30,265 bases of DNA. Source: Candidatus Cloacimonadota bacterium (GTDB lineage: Bacteria > Cloacimonadota > Cloacimonadia > JGIOTU-2). Location: the NCBI GenBank assembly GCA_011043895.1, contig DRBZ01000066.1:1-30265 (forward strand), in the 5' to 3' direction. Of this stretch, positions 23,514 through 30,147 are shown piece by piece. The notes under the pieces were generated by a model. It ran no database searches and was not told the DNA's origin. It saw only the letters and a program-made list of their open reading frames with translations. Position 1 is the first letter of the stretch. Every line of letters begins with the position of its first letter. Made by a program: the position numbers and the translations under genes.

Positions 23514-24826
23514 TGCTGAAATCACTATTTAACATCTTTAAAGTACCCGAACTAAAAAAGAAAGTACTCTTTACAATCGGTATTCTAATTGTATATCGTC
23601 TTGGAAGTCATATTCCAACACCTGGAATCAATACGACTGCACTTGGAGAATTCTTTGCCACGCAGGGTAATACTATCTTCGGAATGATCGACCTGTTTGT
23701 GGGTGGTAATCTGAGTAAAGCAACGATCTTTGCTTTGGGCATCATGCCCTACATTACCGCATCCATTGTTATGCAACTTCTTGGTGGTGTGATACCCTTC
23801 TTTGAGAAATTGAAAAAAGAAGGTCCAGAGGGACAAAAGAAGCTCACACAATACACTCGATATGGCACACTCATCATTGGAATTTTTAATGCTTTCTGGA
23901 TAACCACGTTCCTTGAAAGTATTACTGCTCCATCAGGTGCAACTGTTGTTCCGTTCCCCGGATTGATGTTTAAATTTGTGACAATTCTCACCCTTGTAAC
24001 AGGTACGATATTCATTATGTGGCTTGGTGAACAGATAACCGAGAAGGGTATTGGTAACGGTATCTCTCTGATCATCTTCATTGGTATTATTGCACGATAT
24101 CCAGGTGGATTCATAAACATGTTCAAAATGGTTGCTACAGGAAATATGAGTCTTTTCCTAGCTCTCGGAGTAATAGTCTTCATGGTGTTGATTACTACTG
24201 CGGTTATTCTTATTACTGAAGCAACAAGAAAAATACCAGTTCAGTACGCCAAACGTGTAATTGGAAGAAAGATCTATGGCGGACAGGCTACTCATATTCC
24301 ATTGAAGGTCAACTCAGCAGGTGTTATTCCTATCATCTTTGCCCAATCTGTTCTCATGTTCCCACAGACAATCACAACATTTTTTAAGGATAGTGATTTT
24401 ATGAACATGATTTCTGGTTGGCTTTCTCCGGGTGCCTTTCTACATACAACTCTTTATGTCATCATGATCGTATTCTTTGCATATTTCTATACTGCGATCG
24501 TACTGAATCCAACTGAAATTGCAGATAATATGAAAAAATATGGCGGTTTTATTCCCGGACGAAAACCTGGAAAGAAAACTGCTGAATATATTAATAGTGT
24601 GATCGTTCGTATCACCTTACCTGGTGCAATTTTCTTTGCTTTTATTGCTGTGCTTCCAACATTTCTCATCAAATATGCCAGATTGCCATTCTACTTTGGT
24701 GGAACGGGTCTCATCATTATTGTGGGTGTGGCGTTGGATACACTCAAGCAGATAGAGTCACATCTTGTGATGCGACACTACGACGGCTTTATGAAAAAAG
24801 GAAAACTGCGGGGTAGATCAAGGTGA
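23513..24826 (+). CDS. secY: Preprotein translocase subunit SecY
   Basis: This 437-residue protein with about ten membrane segments is the channel of the Sec translocon. The start is GTG, sharing one base with the rplO stop, and the first residues MLKSLFNIFKVPELKKKVLF fit the family. Visible motifs are ALGIMPYITASIVMQLLGG (helix 2), GNGISLIIFIGI, and AGVIPIIFAQSVLMFPQ (helix 7). The cytoplasmic C5 loop is GGFIPGRKPGKKTAEYI. K351 occupies the place of E. coli R357, a residue important for SecA function. SecE is encoded at the other end of the window; no SecG is seen. Confidence 0.97.
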   Translation: MLKSLFNIFKVPELKKKVLFTIGILIVYRLGSHIPTPGINTTALGEFFATQGNTIFGMIDLFVGGNLSKATIFALGIMPYITASIVMQLLGGVIPFFEKLKKEGPEGQKKLTQYTRYGTLIIGIFNAFWITTFLESITAPSGATVVPFPGLMFKFVTILTLVTGTIFIMWLGEQITEKGIGNGISLIIFIGIIARYPGGFINMFKMVATGNMSLFLALGVIVFMVLITTAVILITEATRKIPVQYAKRVIGRKIYGGQATHIPLKVNSAGVIPIIFAQSVLMFPQTITTFFKDSDFMNMISGWLSPGAFLHTTLYVIMIVFFAYFYTAIVLNPTEIADNMKKYGGFIPGRKPGKKTAEYINSVIVRITLPGAIFFAFIAVLPTFLIKYARLPFYFGGTGLIIIVGVALDTLKQIESHLVMRHYDGFMKKGKLRGRSR

Positions 24827-25494
24827 TCGACAATAAAAAACGAATAGTAGTGTTATTGGGTCCTCCTGGTGCTGGCAAGGGTACACAGGCGGAGCTTATC
24901 ATCAAAGAATTCTCAATTCCTCATATCTCAACTGGCAATATACTTCGTGGTGCAATTCAGGAAGGAACATCTCTTGGTAAGAAAGCAAATGCTTACATGA
25001 CCAAGGGCGAACTCGTTCCAGATGAACTTGTGATAAAACTGGTAGAAGAGAGGGTACAAAGAAATGATTGTAGAGAAGGTGCTTTGTTTGACGGCTTTCC
25101 TCGTAATAAAACTCAGGCAGAGATGTTCTTTAGAATGGATTATATTACTGAGAATTCCAAAATAAGTGCAATTTTGATTGATCTTCCAGATGAAGAAGTT
25201 ATCAAACGTCTCTCAAATAGAAGATACTGCCCGAACTGTAAAAGCATCTTTAATCTCATTCACAAAATTCCCAAGAAGAAAATTAATGATACGTATTACT
25301 GTGACAATTGTGGTTCAGAACTCATTATTCGCGATGATGATAAGGTTCAAACTATCAAGAATCGTTTAAAAGTTTATCACAGTACAGCAGGACCTTTGAT
25401 CGAGTACTTCAAGAAGAAAAATGTACTTCATGTTGTAGATGGCAGTACTGGCCAGAAGCGTGTGTCAGAGGAAATATTAGATATCCTTACATAA
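24823..25494 (+). CDS. adk: Adenylate kinase (zinc-type LID)
   Basis: This 223-residue cytoplasmic enzyme converts AMP and ATP to two ADP. The P-loop GPPGAGKGT is at 13-21, the AMP-binding ISTGNILR at 35-42 and DGFPR at 90-94. The LID domain carries four cysteines (C136, C139, C160, C163) that bind zinc, and the long-LID form matches the length. The start GTG 24823 overlaps the secY stop (GTGA). Adk between secY and map is a common extension of the spc cluster. The 2-base gap to map suggests coupled translation. Confidence 0.97.
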   Translation: MIDNKKRIVVLLGPPGAGKGTQAELIIKEFSIPHISTGNILRGAIQEGTSLGKKANAYMTKGELVPDELVIKLVEERVQRNDCREGALFDGFPRNKTQAEMFFRMDYITENSKISAILIDLPDEEVIKRLSNRRYCPNCKSIFNLIHKIPKKKINDTYYCDNCGSELIIRDDDKVQTIKNRLKVYHSTAGPLIEYFKKKNVLHVVDGSTGQKRVSEEILDILT

Positions 25495-25496
25495 TT

Positions 25497-26264
25497 ATGA
25501 TCATGATAAAGAACAAGCAGGAGATCGAATATATGCGCATAAGCAATAAAATAGTTGCTTTGGTACTTGATGAACTCGGTGATATGATCAAACCGGGCAT
25601 CTCTGCATATGAATTAAATGTACGCGCAGAAGAGATAATAGCATCTCAGATGGCAAGTGCAGCATTCAAGGGATATCAAATGGATGATCTCGATCCTTAT
25701 GAATATTCAATATGTGCATCAGTCAATGAAGAGATCGTGCATGGCTATTCTACAAAAGATAAAGTCTTAAAAGATGGTGATATTATTGGCATAGATGTGG
25801 GTGTGGAGAAGAATGGTTTTTTTGGTGATGGTGCCAGAACATTTGTTTCGGGTACTGTTTCAGACGAGATTCAGCATCTTCTTGAGAACACGCAGCTTGC
25901 ATTGATACGGGCAATAGAAATGTGTAGAGCCGGAAATCGTGTTGGTGATATTTCTGCGGTAATAGAAGAAACTGCTGATCAAGCTGGACTTTATGTAGCA
26001 GATTGGTTGACAGGACATGGTATCGGTCGTACATTACATGAAGATCCGATAGTATCAAATGTTGGTAAAAGCGGAACTGGTCCTCTTCTCAAGCCGGGCA
26101 TGACAATTGCCATAGAGCCAATGTTCAATTTAGGTACATCCAAAACAGTGGAAAAAGAATGGGTTTTTTATACGATGGATGGTTCACCATCTGCCCATTT
26201 CGAGCATACTGTTCTGATAACCGAGAGTGAACCCGAAATTCTTACAAGGAGCTCACATGAGTAA
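25497..26264 (+). CDS. map: Methionine aminopeptidase, type I
   Basis: This 255-residue enzyme removes the initiator methionine from new proteins. The five metal ligands are D100, D111, H174, E207 and E236, in GIDVGVEKNGFFGDGARTF, TGHGIGRTLHEDP, AIEPMF and FEHTVL. H82 and H181 are the usual substrate-side histidines. Two in-frame ATGs (25497 and 25503) are possible starts, and neither has a clear ribosome site, so coupling to adk is likely. The stop overlaps the start of infA by eight bases. The ribosome site for infA (AAGGAG) lies inside map. Confidence 0.96.
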   Translation: MIMIKNKQEIEYMRISNKIVALVLDELGDMIKPGISAYELNVRAEEIIASQMASAAFKGYQMDDLDPYEYSICASVNEEIVHGYSTKDKVLKDGDIIGIDVGVEKNGFFGDGARTFVSGTVSDEIQHLLENTQLALIRAIEMCRAGNRVGDISAVIEETADQAGLYVADWLTGHGIGRTLHEDPIVSNVGKSGTGPLLKPGMTIAIEPMFNLGTSKTVEKEWVFYTMDGSPSAHFEHTVLITESEPEILTRSSHE

Positions 26265-26475
26265 AGACGGCCTCATAGAAGTCGATGGTACTGTCGTTGA
26301 GTCGCTTCCGGGCACGAAGTTTATCGTGGAGCTGGAAAACGGGCATAAAGTTCATGCCCATATTTCTGGTAAAATGAGAATGCACTACATCCGTATTCTC
26401 GTTGGTGATAAGGTGAAGATGGAACTCTCTCCTTATGACCTCACGAAAGGCCGTATTGTCTATCGATATAAATAG
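26257..26475 (+). CDS. infA: Translation initiation factor IF-1
   Basis: This 72-residue OB-fold (S1-like) factor binds the A site of the 30S subunit during initiation. It reads SKDGLIEVDGTVVESLPGTK, then ELENGHKVHAHISGKMRMHY and ILVGDKVKMELSPYDLTKGR, and ends IVYRYK. This is a full-length standard IF-1. ATG 26257 is set by AAGGAG (26246-26251) with a 5-base spacer, and the gene begins within the last codons of map. The order map-infA-rpmJ-rpsM is widespread. Confidence 0.98.
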   Translation: MSKDGLIEVDGTVVESLPGTKFIVELENGHKVHAHISGKMRMHYIRILVGDKVKMELSPYDLTKGRIVYRYK

Positions 26476-26497
26476 TTTTTAATAAATAGAGGTATCT

Positions 26498-26614
26498 ATG
26501 AAAGTTCAAGCTTCAGTAAAAAAGTTATGTAAAGATTGTAAAATAGTTAAGCGCAAAGGGCGCATATACGTGATTTGTTCATCAAATCCAAAACATAAAC
26601 AGAGACAAGGATAA
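26498..26614 (+). CDS. rpmJ: 50S ribosomal protein L36 (zinc form)
   Basis: This 38-residue protein is the smallest ribosomal protein and is easily missed by length filters. It has the C+ zinc ligands C11, C14, C27 and H33: MKVQASVKKLCKDCKIVKRK starts it, and VICSSNPKHKQRQG ends it. AGAGG before ATG 26498 is the ribosome site. It lies between infA and rpsM, its standard place. The metal-free alternative form would lack the cysteines. Confidence 0.97.
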   Translation: MKVQASVKKLCKDCKIVKRKGRIYVICSSNPKHKQRQG

Positions 26615-26626
26615 CAAGGAGGCACT

Positions 26627-26992
26627 TTGGCCAGAATAGCAGGTGTTGATTTACCTAATGAAAAACGTATTGAGATCGGGCTGACCTATATCTTTGGAAT
26701 AGGGCGCTCTCTATCAAATGAAATATTAGATAGAGCAGAAGTCGATAAAGATAAAAAAGTTAAAGATCTTACTGACCAGGAAATTATCAAATTGCGTGAT
26801 ATCATTCGAGATGATTATACCATCGAAGGTGATCTGCGCAAAGAAAGAACGATGAATATTAAGCGACTGATGGAAATCGGTTGTTATCGTGGACTTCGCC
26901 ATCGTGTTGGTCTTCCTGTGCATGGACAGAGTACACATTCAAACGCTCGTACCCGTAAGGGACCGCGAACAAGTAGAATTGGAAAGAAGTAG
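26627..26992 (+). CDS. rpsM: 30S ribosomal protein S13
   Basis: This 121-residue protein of the 30S head contacts S19 and the large subunit. The start is TTG, set by AAGGAGG at 26616-26622 with a 4-base spacer and by the family beginning ARIAGVDLPNEKRIEIGLTY. The H2TH-like part has IFGIGRSLSNEILDRAEVD. The C-terminal tail GLPVHGQSTHSNARTRKGPR is typical. The very strong ribosome site may offset the weak start codon. Confidence 0.97.
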   Translation: MARIAGVDLPNEKRIEIGLTYIFGIGRSLSNEILDRAEVDKDKKVKDLTDQEIIKLRDIIRDDYTIEGDLRKERTMNIKRLMEIGCYRGLRHRVGLPVHGQSTHSNARTRKGPRTSRIGKK

Positions 26993-27005
26993 GCAGGAGT
27001 AACAC

Positions 27006-27407
27006 ATGGCAGAAAAGAAGAGACAGAAAAAAGTCGTAAGAAAAAAGAAAGTTCGTCTGCAGGAATCTGATGGCATTGCCCATATCCAAGCGACTTTCAA
27101 TAATACGATCATAACCATTACAGATATGAGAGGAAATGTGATTGCCTGGTCAAGTTGTGGTAAGAATGGATTCAAAAATTCCAAGAAGAGTACATCCTAT
27201 GCTGCGCAGCAAACAGCTAAGGATATTGCTTCTACTGTGATCAATATGGGATTGAAAAATATACATGTTCGTGTGAGTGGACCTGGCTCCGGTCGTGATT
27301 CAGCAGTTCGTTCTTTACAGGGAGAAGGTTTGAATGTACTATCAATTGTTGATACTACCCCGATTCCACACAACGGGTGTCGCCCACCTAAACGAAGAAG
27401 AATTTAA
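27006..27407 (+). CDS. rpsK: 30S ribosomal protein S11
   Basis: This 133-residue protein of the 30S platform has a basic N-terminus (KKRQKKVVRKKKVRLQ), then ATFNNTIITITDMRGNVIAW, GPGSGRDSAVRSLQGEGLNV and the C-terminal hallmark TPIPHNGCRPPKRRRI. The Asn-Gly pair in this tail is where isoaspartate forms in E. coli S11. CAGGAG before ATG 27006 is the ribosome site. The order rpsM-rpsK-rpsD-rpoA-rplQ is the alpha operon. Confidence 0.98.
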   Translation: MAEKKRQKKVVRKKKVRLQESDGIAHIQATFNNTIITITDMRGNVIAWSSCGKNGFKNSKKSTSYAAQQTAKDIASTVINMGLKNIHVRVSGPGSGRDSAVRSLQGEGLNVLSIVDTTPIPHNGCRPPKRRRI

Positions 27408-27419
27408 GAGGTTATTGAA

Positions 27420-28049
27420 ATGGCAAGATATTTAGGATCAAAATGTAAATTATGTAGAAGAGAAGGCACAAAACTCTTTTTAAAAGGTGCGCGTTGTTAT
27501 TCTCCTAAATGTAGTTTAGAACGTCGTAATACTCCGCCAGGAGAAGGGCGCAGAAAATTTCGCGGTAAAATGAGTGATTATGCGATCCATCTTCGTGAAA
27601 AACAGAAAGCCAAGAGAACATACGGTCTTCTGGAACGCCAGTTCAAAAATTACTTTAAAAAAGCTACTAAAATGAAGGGCGTTACTGGTGAGAATCTACT
27701 CAGACTTTTGGAAACAAGACTGGATAATGTTATTTATAGAATGGGATTCGCAACATCTAGAAATGCTGCTCGTCAGATCGTGAATCACGGTCACGTGCTT
27801 GTTGATGGGAAAAAGGTGGATATTCCTTCATATATTTGCGTTCCCGGACAAAAAATTGAAATTAGAAGCAATAGCAGACAAATACCTAATATTCACGAAG
27901 CAATGGAAGCACATAAATCTCTGGATCAATTTGATTGGCTGGAAGTACATCCACAGGAATTTTCTGGATATGTGAAAGCAGTACCAACTGCAGAACAGCT
28001 TCCTCAGGATATTGATCACAGATTAATTATTGAGTTCTATTCTAAATAA
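27420..28049 (+). CDS. rpsD: 30S ribosomal protein S4 (zinc form)
   Basis: This 209-residue primary 16S rRNA binder is also the autogenous repressor of the alpha operon in some bacteria. The N-terminal zinc site is present: C9, C12, C26 and C31 in LGSKCKLCRREGTK and GARCYSPKCSLERR. The S4 RNA-binding domain includes RLDNVIYRMGFATSRNAARQ and VNHGHVLVDGKKVDIPSYIC. AAGAGG (27406-27411) precedes ATG 27420. The length is close to E. coli S4 (206). I did not detect the pseudoknot site that S4 binds in E. coli. Confidence 0.98.
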   Translation: MARYLGSKCKLCRREGTKLFLKGARCYSPKCSLERRNTPPGEGRRKFRGKMSDYAIHLREKQKAKRTYGLLERQFKNYFKKATKMKGVTGENLLRLLETRLDNVIYRMGFATSRNAARQIVNHGHVLVDGKKVDIPSYICVPGQKIEIRSNSRQIPNIHEAMEAHKSLDQFDWLEVHPQEFSGYVKAVPTAEQLPQDIDHRLIIEFYSK

Positions 28050-28064
28050 TTAAGAGGAGAACAA

Positions 28065-29075
28065 ATGGTTGATTTAGAACCGATACAACTACCTACATAT
28101 ATTAAAAAGGAAGAAGAAACATATTCCGATACCTTTGGTAAGTTCACCATCGGTCCCTTTGAACAGGGTTTTGGTACTACAATTGGCAATGCCTTTCGTC
28201 GAGTACTACTTTCTTCAATACAGGGTGGTGCAGTTCGATTTGTGAAAGTTAAAGGACTTCAGCATCAATATACGGCAATTCCTGGTGCAAGAGAAGATTA
28301 TATCGAGCTTATCCTTAACCTGAAAAATCTTGTACTCAAGATCGACAGCAACAAGGAAGAAAAGCTCGAACTTTCTGTTAAGGGACCAAAGAAAATCACT
28401 GCGGATATGATCTCTACCCCCAAGACTGTGGAGATAATCAATAAAGATCTCTATCTCCTGGAACTGGTTGATAAAGTTGAGTTCGAAATGGAGCTTTGGG
28501 CTGGAAATGGCATAGGTTATGTGCGTGAAAATGAACATGATACATCAGAGATCCAGATAGGGGTTATTCCTATCGATTCAATCTATTCACCCATCCGTAA
28601 AGTGAACTTTCATGTGGGGAGAGAGCGTGTTGATGAAAAGATAGATTATGACAAGACCATCCTTGAGATCTGGACTGATGGCAGTATTACTCCAGAAAAT
28701 GCTCTGAGTCTTTCAGCAAAGATCCTCAAAGACTGCTTCCAGGCAGTTATCCAGTTCAAAGAGGAACCTAAATATATCAAGAGAGAAAAAATTGATCCTG
28801 AACTTAAGAATCTTCAGAAACTTATGAAGATGAAGGTTACTGAACTCGAACTTAGTGTTCGTTGCAGTAACTGTCTGGCAGCTTCGAAGATAGAATATGT
28901 AAAGGAACTGGTTGCCAAAACAGAAAGCCAGCTTCTGCGCTTGCGTAATTTCGGCAAGAAATCTCTTGATGAAGTGAAAACAGTACTGGATCGATACGGA
29001 TTGAAACTAGGTATGGATATTATAAAAATTGATGAACAACTTGAAACACTCAGGAAAATTGAGGAACAAAAATGA
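28065..29075 (+). CDS. rpoA: DNA-directed RNA polymerase subunit alpha
   Basis: This 336-residue assembly scaffold of RNA polymerase has two domains. The N-terminal domain (about 1-235) carries GNAFRRVLLSSIQGGAVRFV at the dimer interface and VHHEY-like QHQYTAIPGAREDYIE. The C-terminal DNA-binding domain (about 255-320) has ELSVRCSNCLAASKIEYVKE and NFGKKSLDEVK; R266 and N269 correspond to the UP-element-binding residues R265 and N268 of E. coli. AAGAGGAG before ATG 28065 is a strong ribosome site. The TGA stop overlaps the rplQ start (ATGA). Confidence 0.98.
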   Translation: MVDLEPIQLPTYIKKEEETYSDTFGKFTIGPFEQGFGTTIGNAFRRVLLSSIQGGAVRFVKVKGLQHQYTAIPGAREDYIELILNLKNLVLKIDSNKEEKLELSVKGPKKITADMISTPKTVEIINKDLYLLELVDKVEFEMELWAGNGIGYVRENEHDTSEIQIGVIPIDSIYSPIRKVNFHVGRERVDEKIDYDKTILEIWTDGSITPENALSLSAKILKDCFQAVIQFKEEPKYIKREKIDPELKNLQKLMKMKVTELELSVRCSNCLAASKIEYVKELVAKTESQLLRLRNFGKKSLDEVKTVLDRYGLKLGMDIIKIDEQLETLRKIEEQK

Positions 29076-29797
29076 GACATCGTAGAAAAGGAACCACAAC
29101 ATTTGGTAGAAGAAAAGATGCCCGTAAAGCATTGATGAGTAGTCTTCTTATCGCCTTGCTAAAGAATGATAGGATCGAGACAACCCTTATGCGAGCAAAA
29201 GAGGTTGGTAGATTGGCAGAGAAGCTTATCACGTACGGTAAGAAGAATACAGTTCATACACGCAGGCAGGCCTATAAAATTTTAAGAGACAGAGATCTTG
29301 TAAAAAAACTCTTTGATGAGATTGCTATACGTTATAATGACCGCAATGGTGGTTACACACGGGTGATCAAAACTGGATTTCGTATCGGAGATTCAGCTCC
29401 TACTGCAATCGTAGAATTCGTAGAAGAAGAAGTTACTCCAAAGAAGAAAAAGAAATTAAAGACAGATAAGAAAAAAGCTCCAAAAAAACAGACCACTGAG
29501 AAGAAGACAGAAAAAGTTTCGGAAGAAAAGACAGTTGGGAAAACAGAAATGAAAGAAGAAGCTACTGAGATTGTCGAAGAAGTAGCTGAAGAAACTCCTG
29601 AAGAAAGGGTCGAAGAAGTTCAAGAAGAGGAAGAAATTCCCAAAACTGTTGAACCAGAAGAGGATGCAAGAGAAGAAGATGTGAAGCAGGCAAAAGAAGA
29701 AGTAGAAGAAGCATTAAAAGAGGAACCTGAAGAGAAGAGAGAAGAAGTTCCTGAAAAAGAAAAGGATAAAACAAAAGAACAAGTTGACAAAGAATAA
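29072..29797 (+). CDS. rplQ: 50S ribosomal protein L17 with long charged C-terminal tail
   Basis: Residues 1-120 are a standard L17, a protein near the tunnel exit: MRHRRKGTTTFGRRKDARKA, LLKNDRIETTLMRAKEVGRL, and RVIKTGFRIGDSAPTAIVEF closing the core. The 241-residue total is about twice the usual bacterial length. The tail (about 121-241) is first lysine-rich (123-146) and then strongly acidic and glutamate-rich (151-241). It contains no F, Y or W, is probably disordered or a long helix, and gives a purine-rich coding strand. No frameshift or second start is evident. An intrinsic terminator follows. Confidence 0.95.
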   Translation: MRHRRKGTTTFGRRKDARKALMSSLLIALLKNDRIETTLMRAKEVGRLAEKLITYGKKNTVHTRRQAYKILRDRDLVKKLFDEIAIRYNDRNGGYTRVIKTGFRIGDSAPTAIVEFVEEEVTPKKKKKLKTDKKKAPKKQTTEKKTEKVSEEKTVGKTEMKEEATEIVEEVAEETPEERVEEVQEEEEIPKTVEPEEDAREEDVKQAKEEVEEALKEEPEEKREEVPEKEKDKTKEQVDKE

Positions 29798-29830
29798 ATG
29801 AAAATTAAACTTTGAATTAAGTTTTCCCCC

Positions 29831-29854
29831 TAAAGCGGTAGAGATACTGCTTTA
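29831..29854 (+). other. Hairpin with GAGA tetraloop after rplQ
   Basis: A 10-bp stem (29831-29840 with 29845-29854, one G-U) encloses the loop GAGA at 29841-29844, a GNRA-type tetraloop. No T run follows, so it is not itself a terminator. It lies between the rplQ stop and the stronger hairpin at 29865. It may protect or process the 3' end of the transcript, or it may be a regulatory structure. Confidence 0.6.
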
Positions 29855-29864
29855 AAGACCTCCT

Positions 29865-29907
29865 CAGCCCAGGTGGCCTCCCCTCTGCCTGGGCTGTTTG
29901 TTATTTT
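29865..29907 (+). terminator. Intrinsic terminator of the ribosomal cluster
   Basis: CAGCCCAGG (29865-29873) pairs perfectly with CCTGGGCTG (29888-29896), giving a G+C-rich 9-bp stem around a 14-base loop. A T-rich run follows (TTTGTTATTTT, 29897-29907). It is far richer in G+C than the surrounding DNA, and it is the only clear terminator in the window. It probably ends the long cluster transcript after rplQ. Confidence 0.85.
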
Positions 29908-29940
29908 GCTAATAGGTGATTTAAAATTAAAGGTGTGAAA

Positions 29941-30147
29941 ATGACAGGAAAATGGAAATGTCCAAAATGCAATAATACGGAGTACGAAGTGGATCAATTC
30001 CAGGCAACTGGCGGTACATTTACCAAACTTTTCAATGTGCAAAGTAAAAAATTTACCACAGTAACCTGCACGAAATGTAAATATACAGAGATCTATAAAG
30101 CTTCTACCAGCGCTTTGATGAATATCTTTGATTTCTTTACGAATTAA
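29941..30147 (+). CDS. Small zinc-ribbon protein, predicted nucleic-acid binding
   Basis: This 68-residue protein has two CxxC pairs, in WKCPKCNNTEYEVDQF and TVTCTKCKYTEIYKA, and ends NIFDFFTN. The arrangement, with QATGGTFTKLFNVQSKKFTT between the pairs, resembles the small family annotated as nucleic-acid-binding zinc ribbon (DUF2082 type). I know the family by pattern only, and its function is unknown to me. ATG 29941 is preferred over GTG 29935, because AAAGG (29929-29933) is correctly spaced for the ATG. The gene lies beyond the terminator, so it probably has its own promoter or depends on readthrough. Confidence 0.8.
   Translation: MTGKWKCPKCNNTEYEVDQFQATGGTFTKLFNVQSKKFTTVTCTKCKYTEIYKASTSALMNIFDFFTN

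Noticed and set aside
29562..29774. Leucine-rich reverse-strand frame opposite the end of rplQ
   Set aside because: Its leucine runs are the mirror of GAA/GAG codons in the L17 tail. No ribosome site or family pattern supports it.
29898..29927. TTGTTA and TAAAAT 18 bases apart as promoter of the zinc-ribbon gene
   Set aside because: The start of transcription would fall around 29934, after the apparent ribosome site at 29929-29933, and the -35 box lies in the terminator T run. Possible but not convincing.
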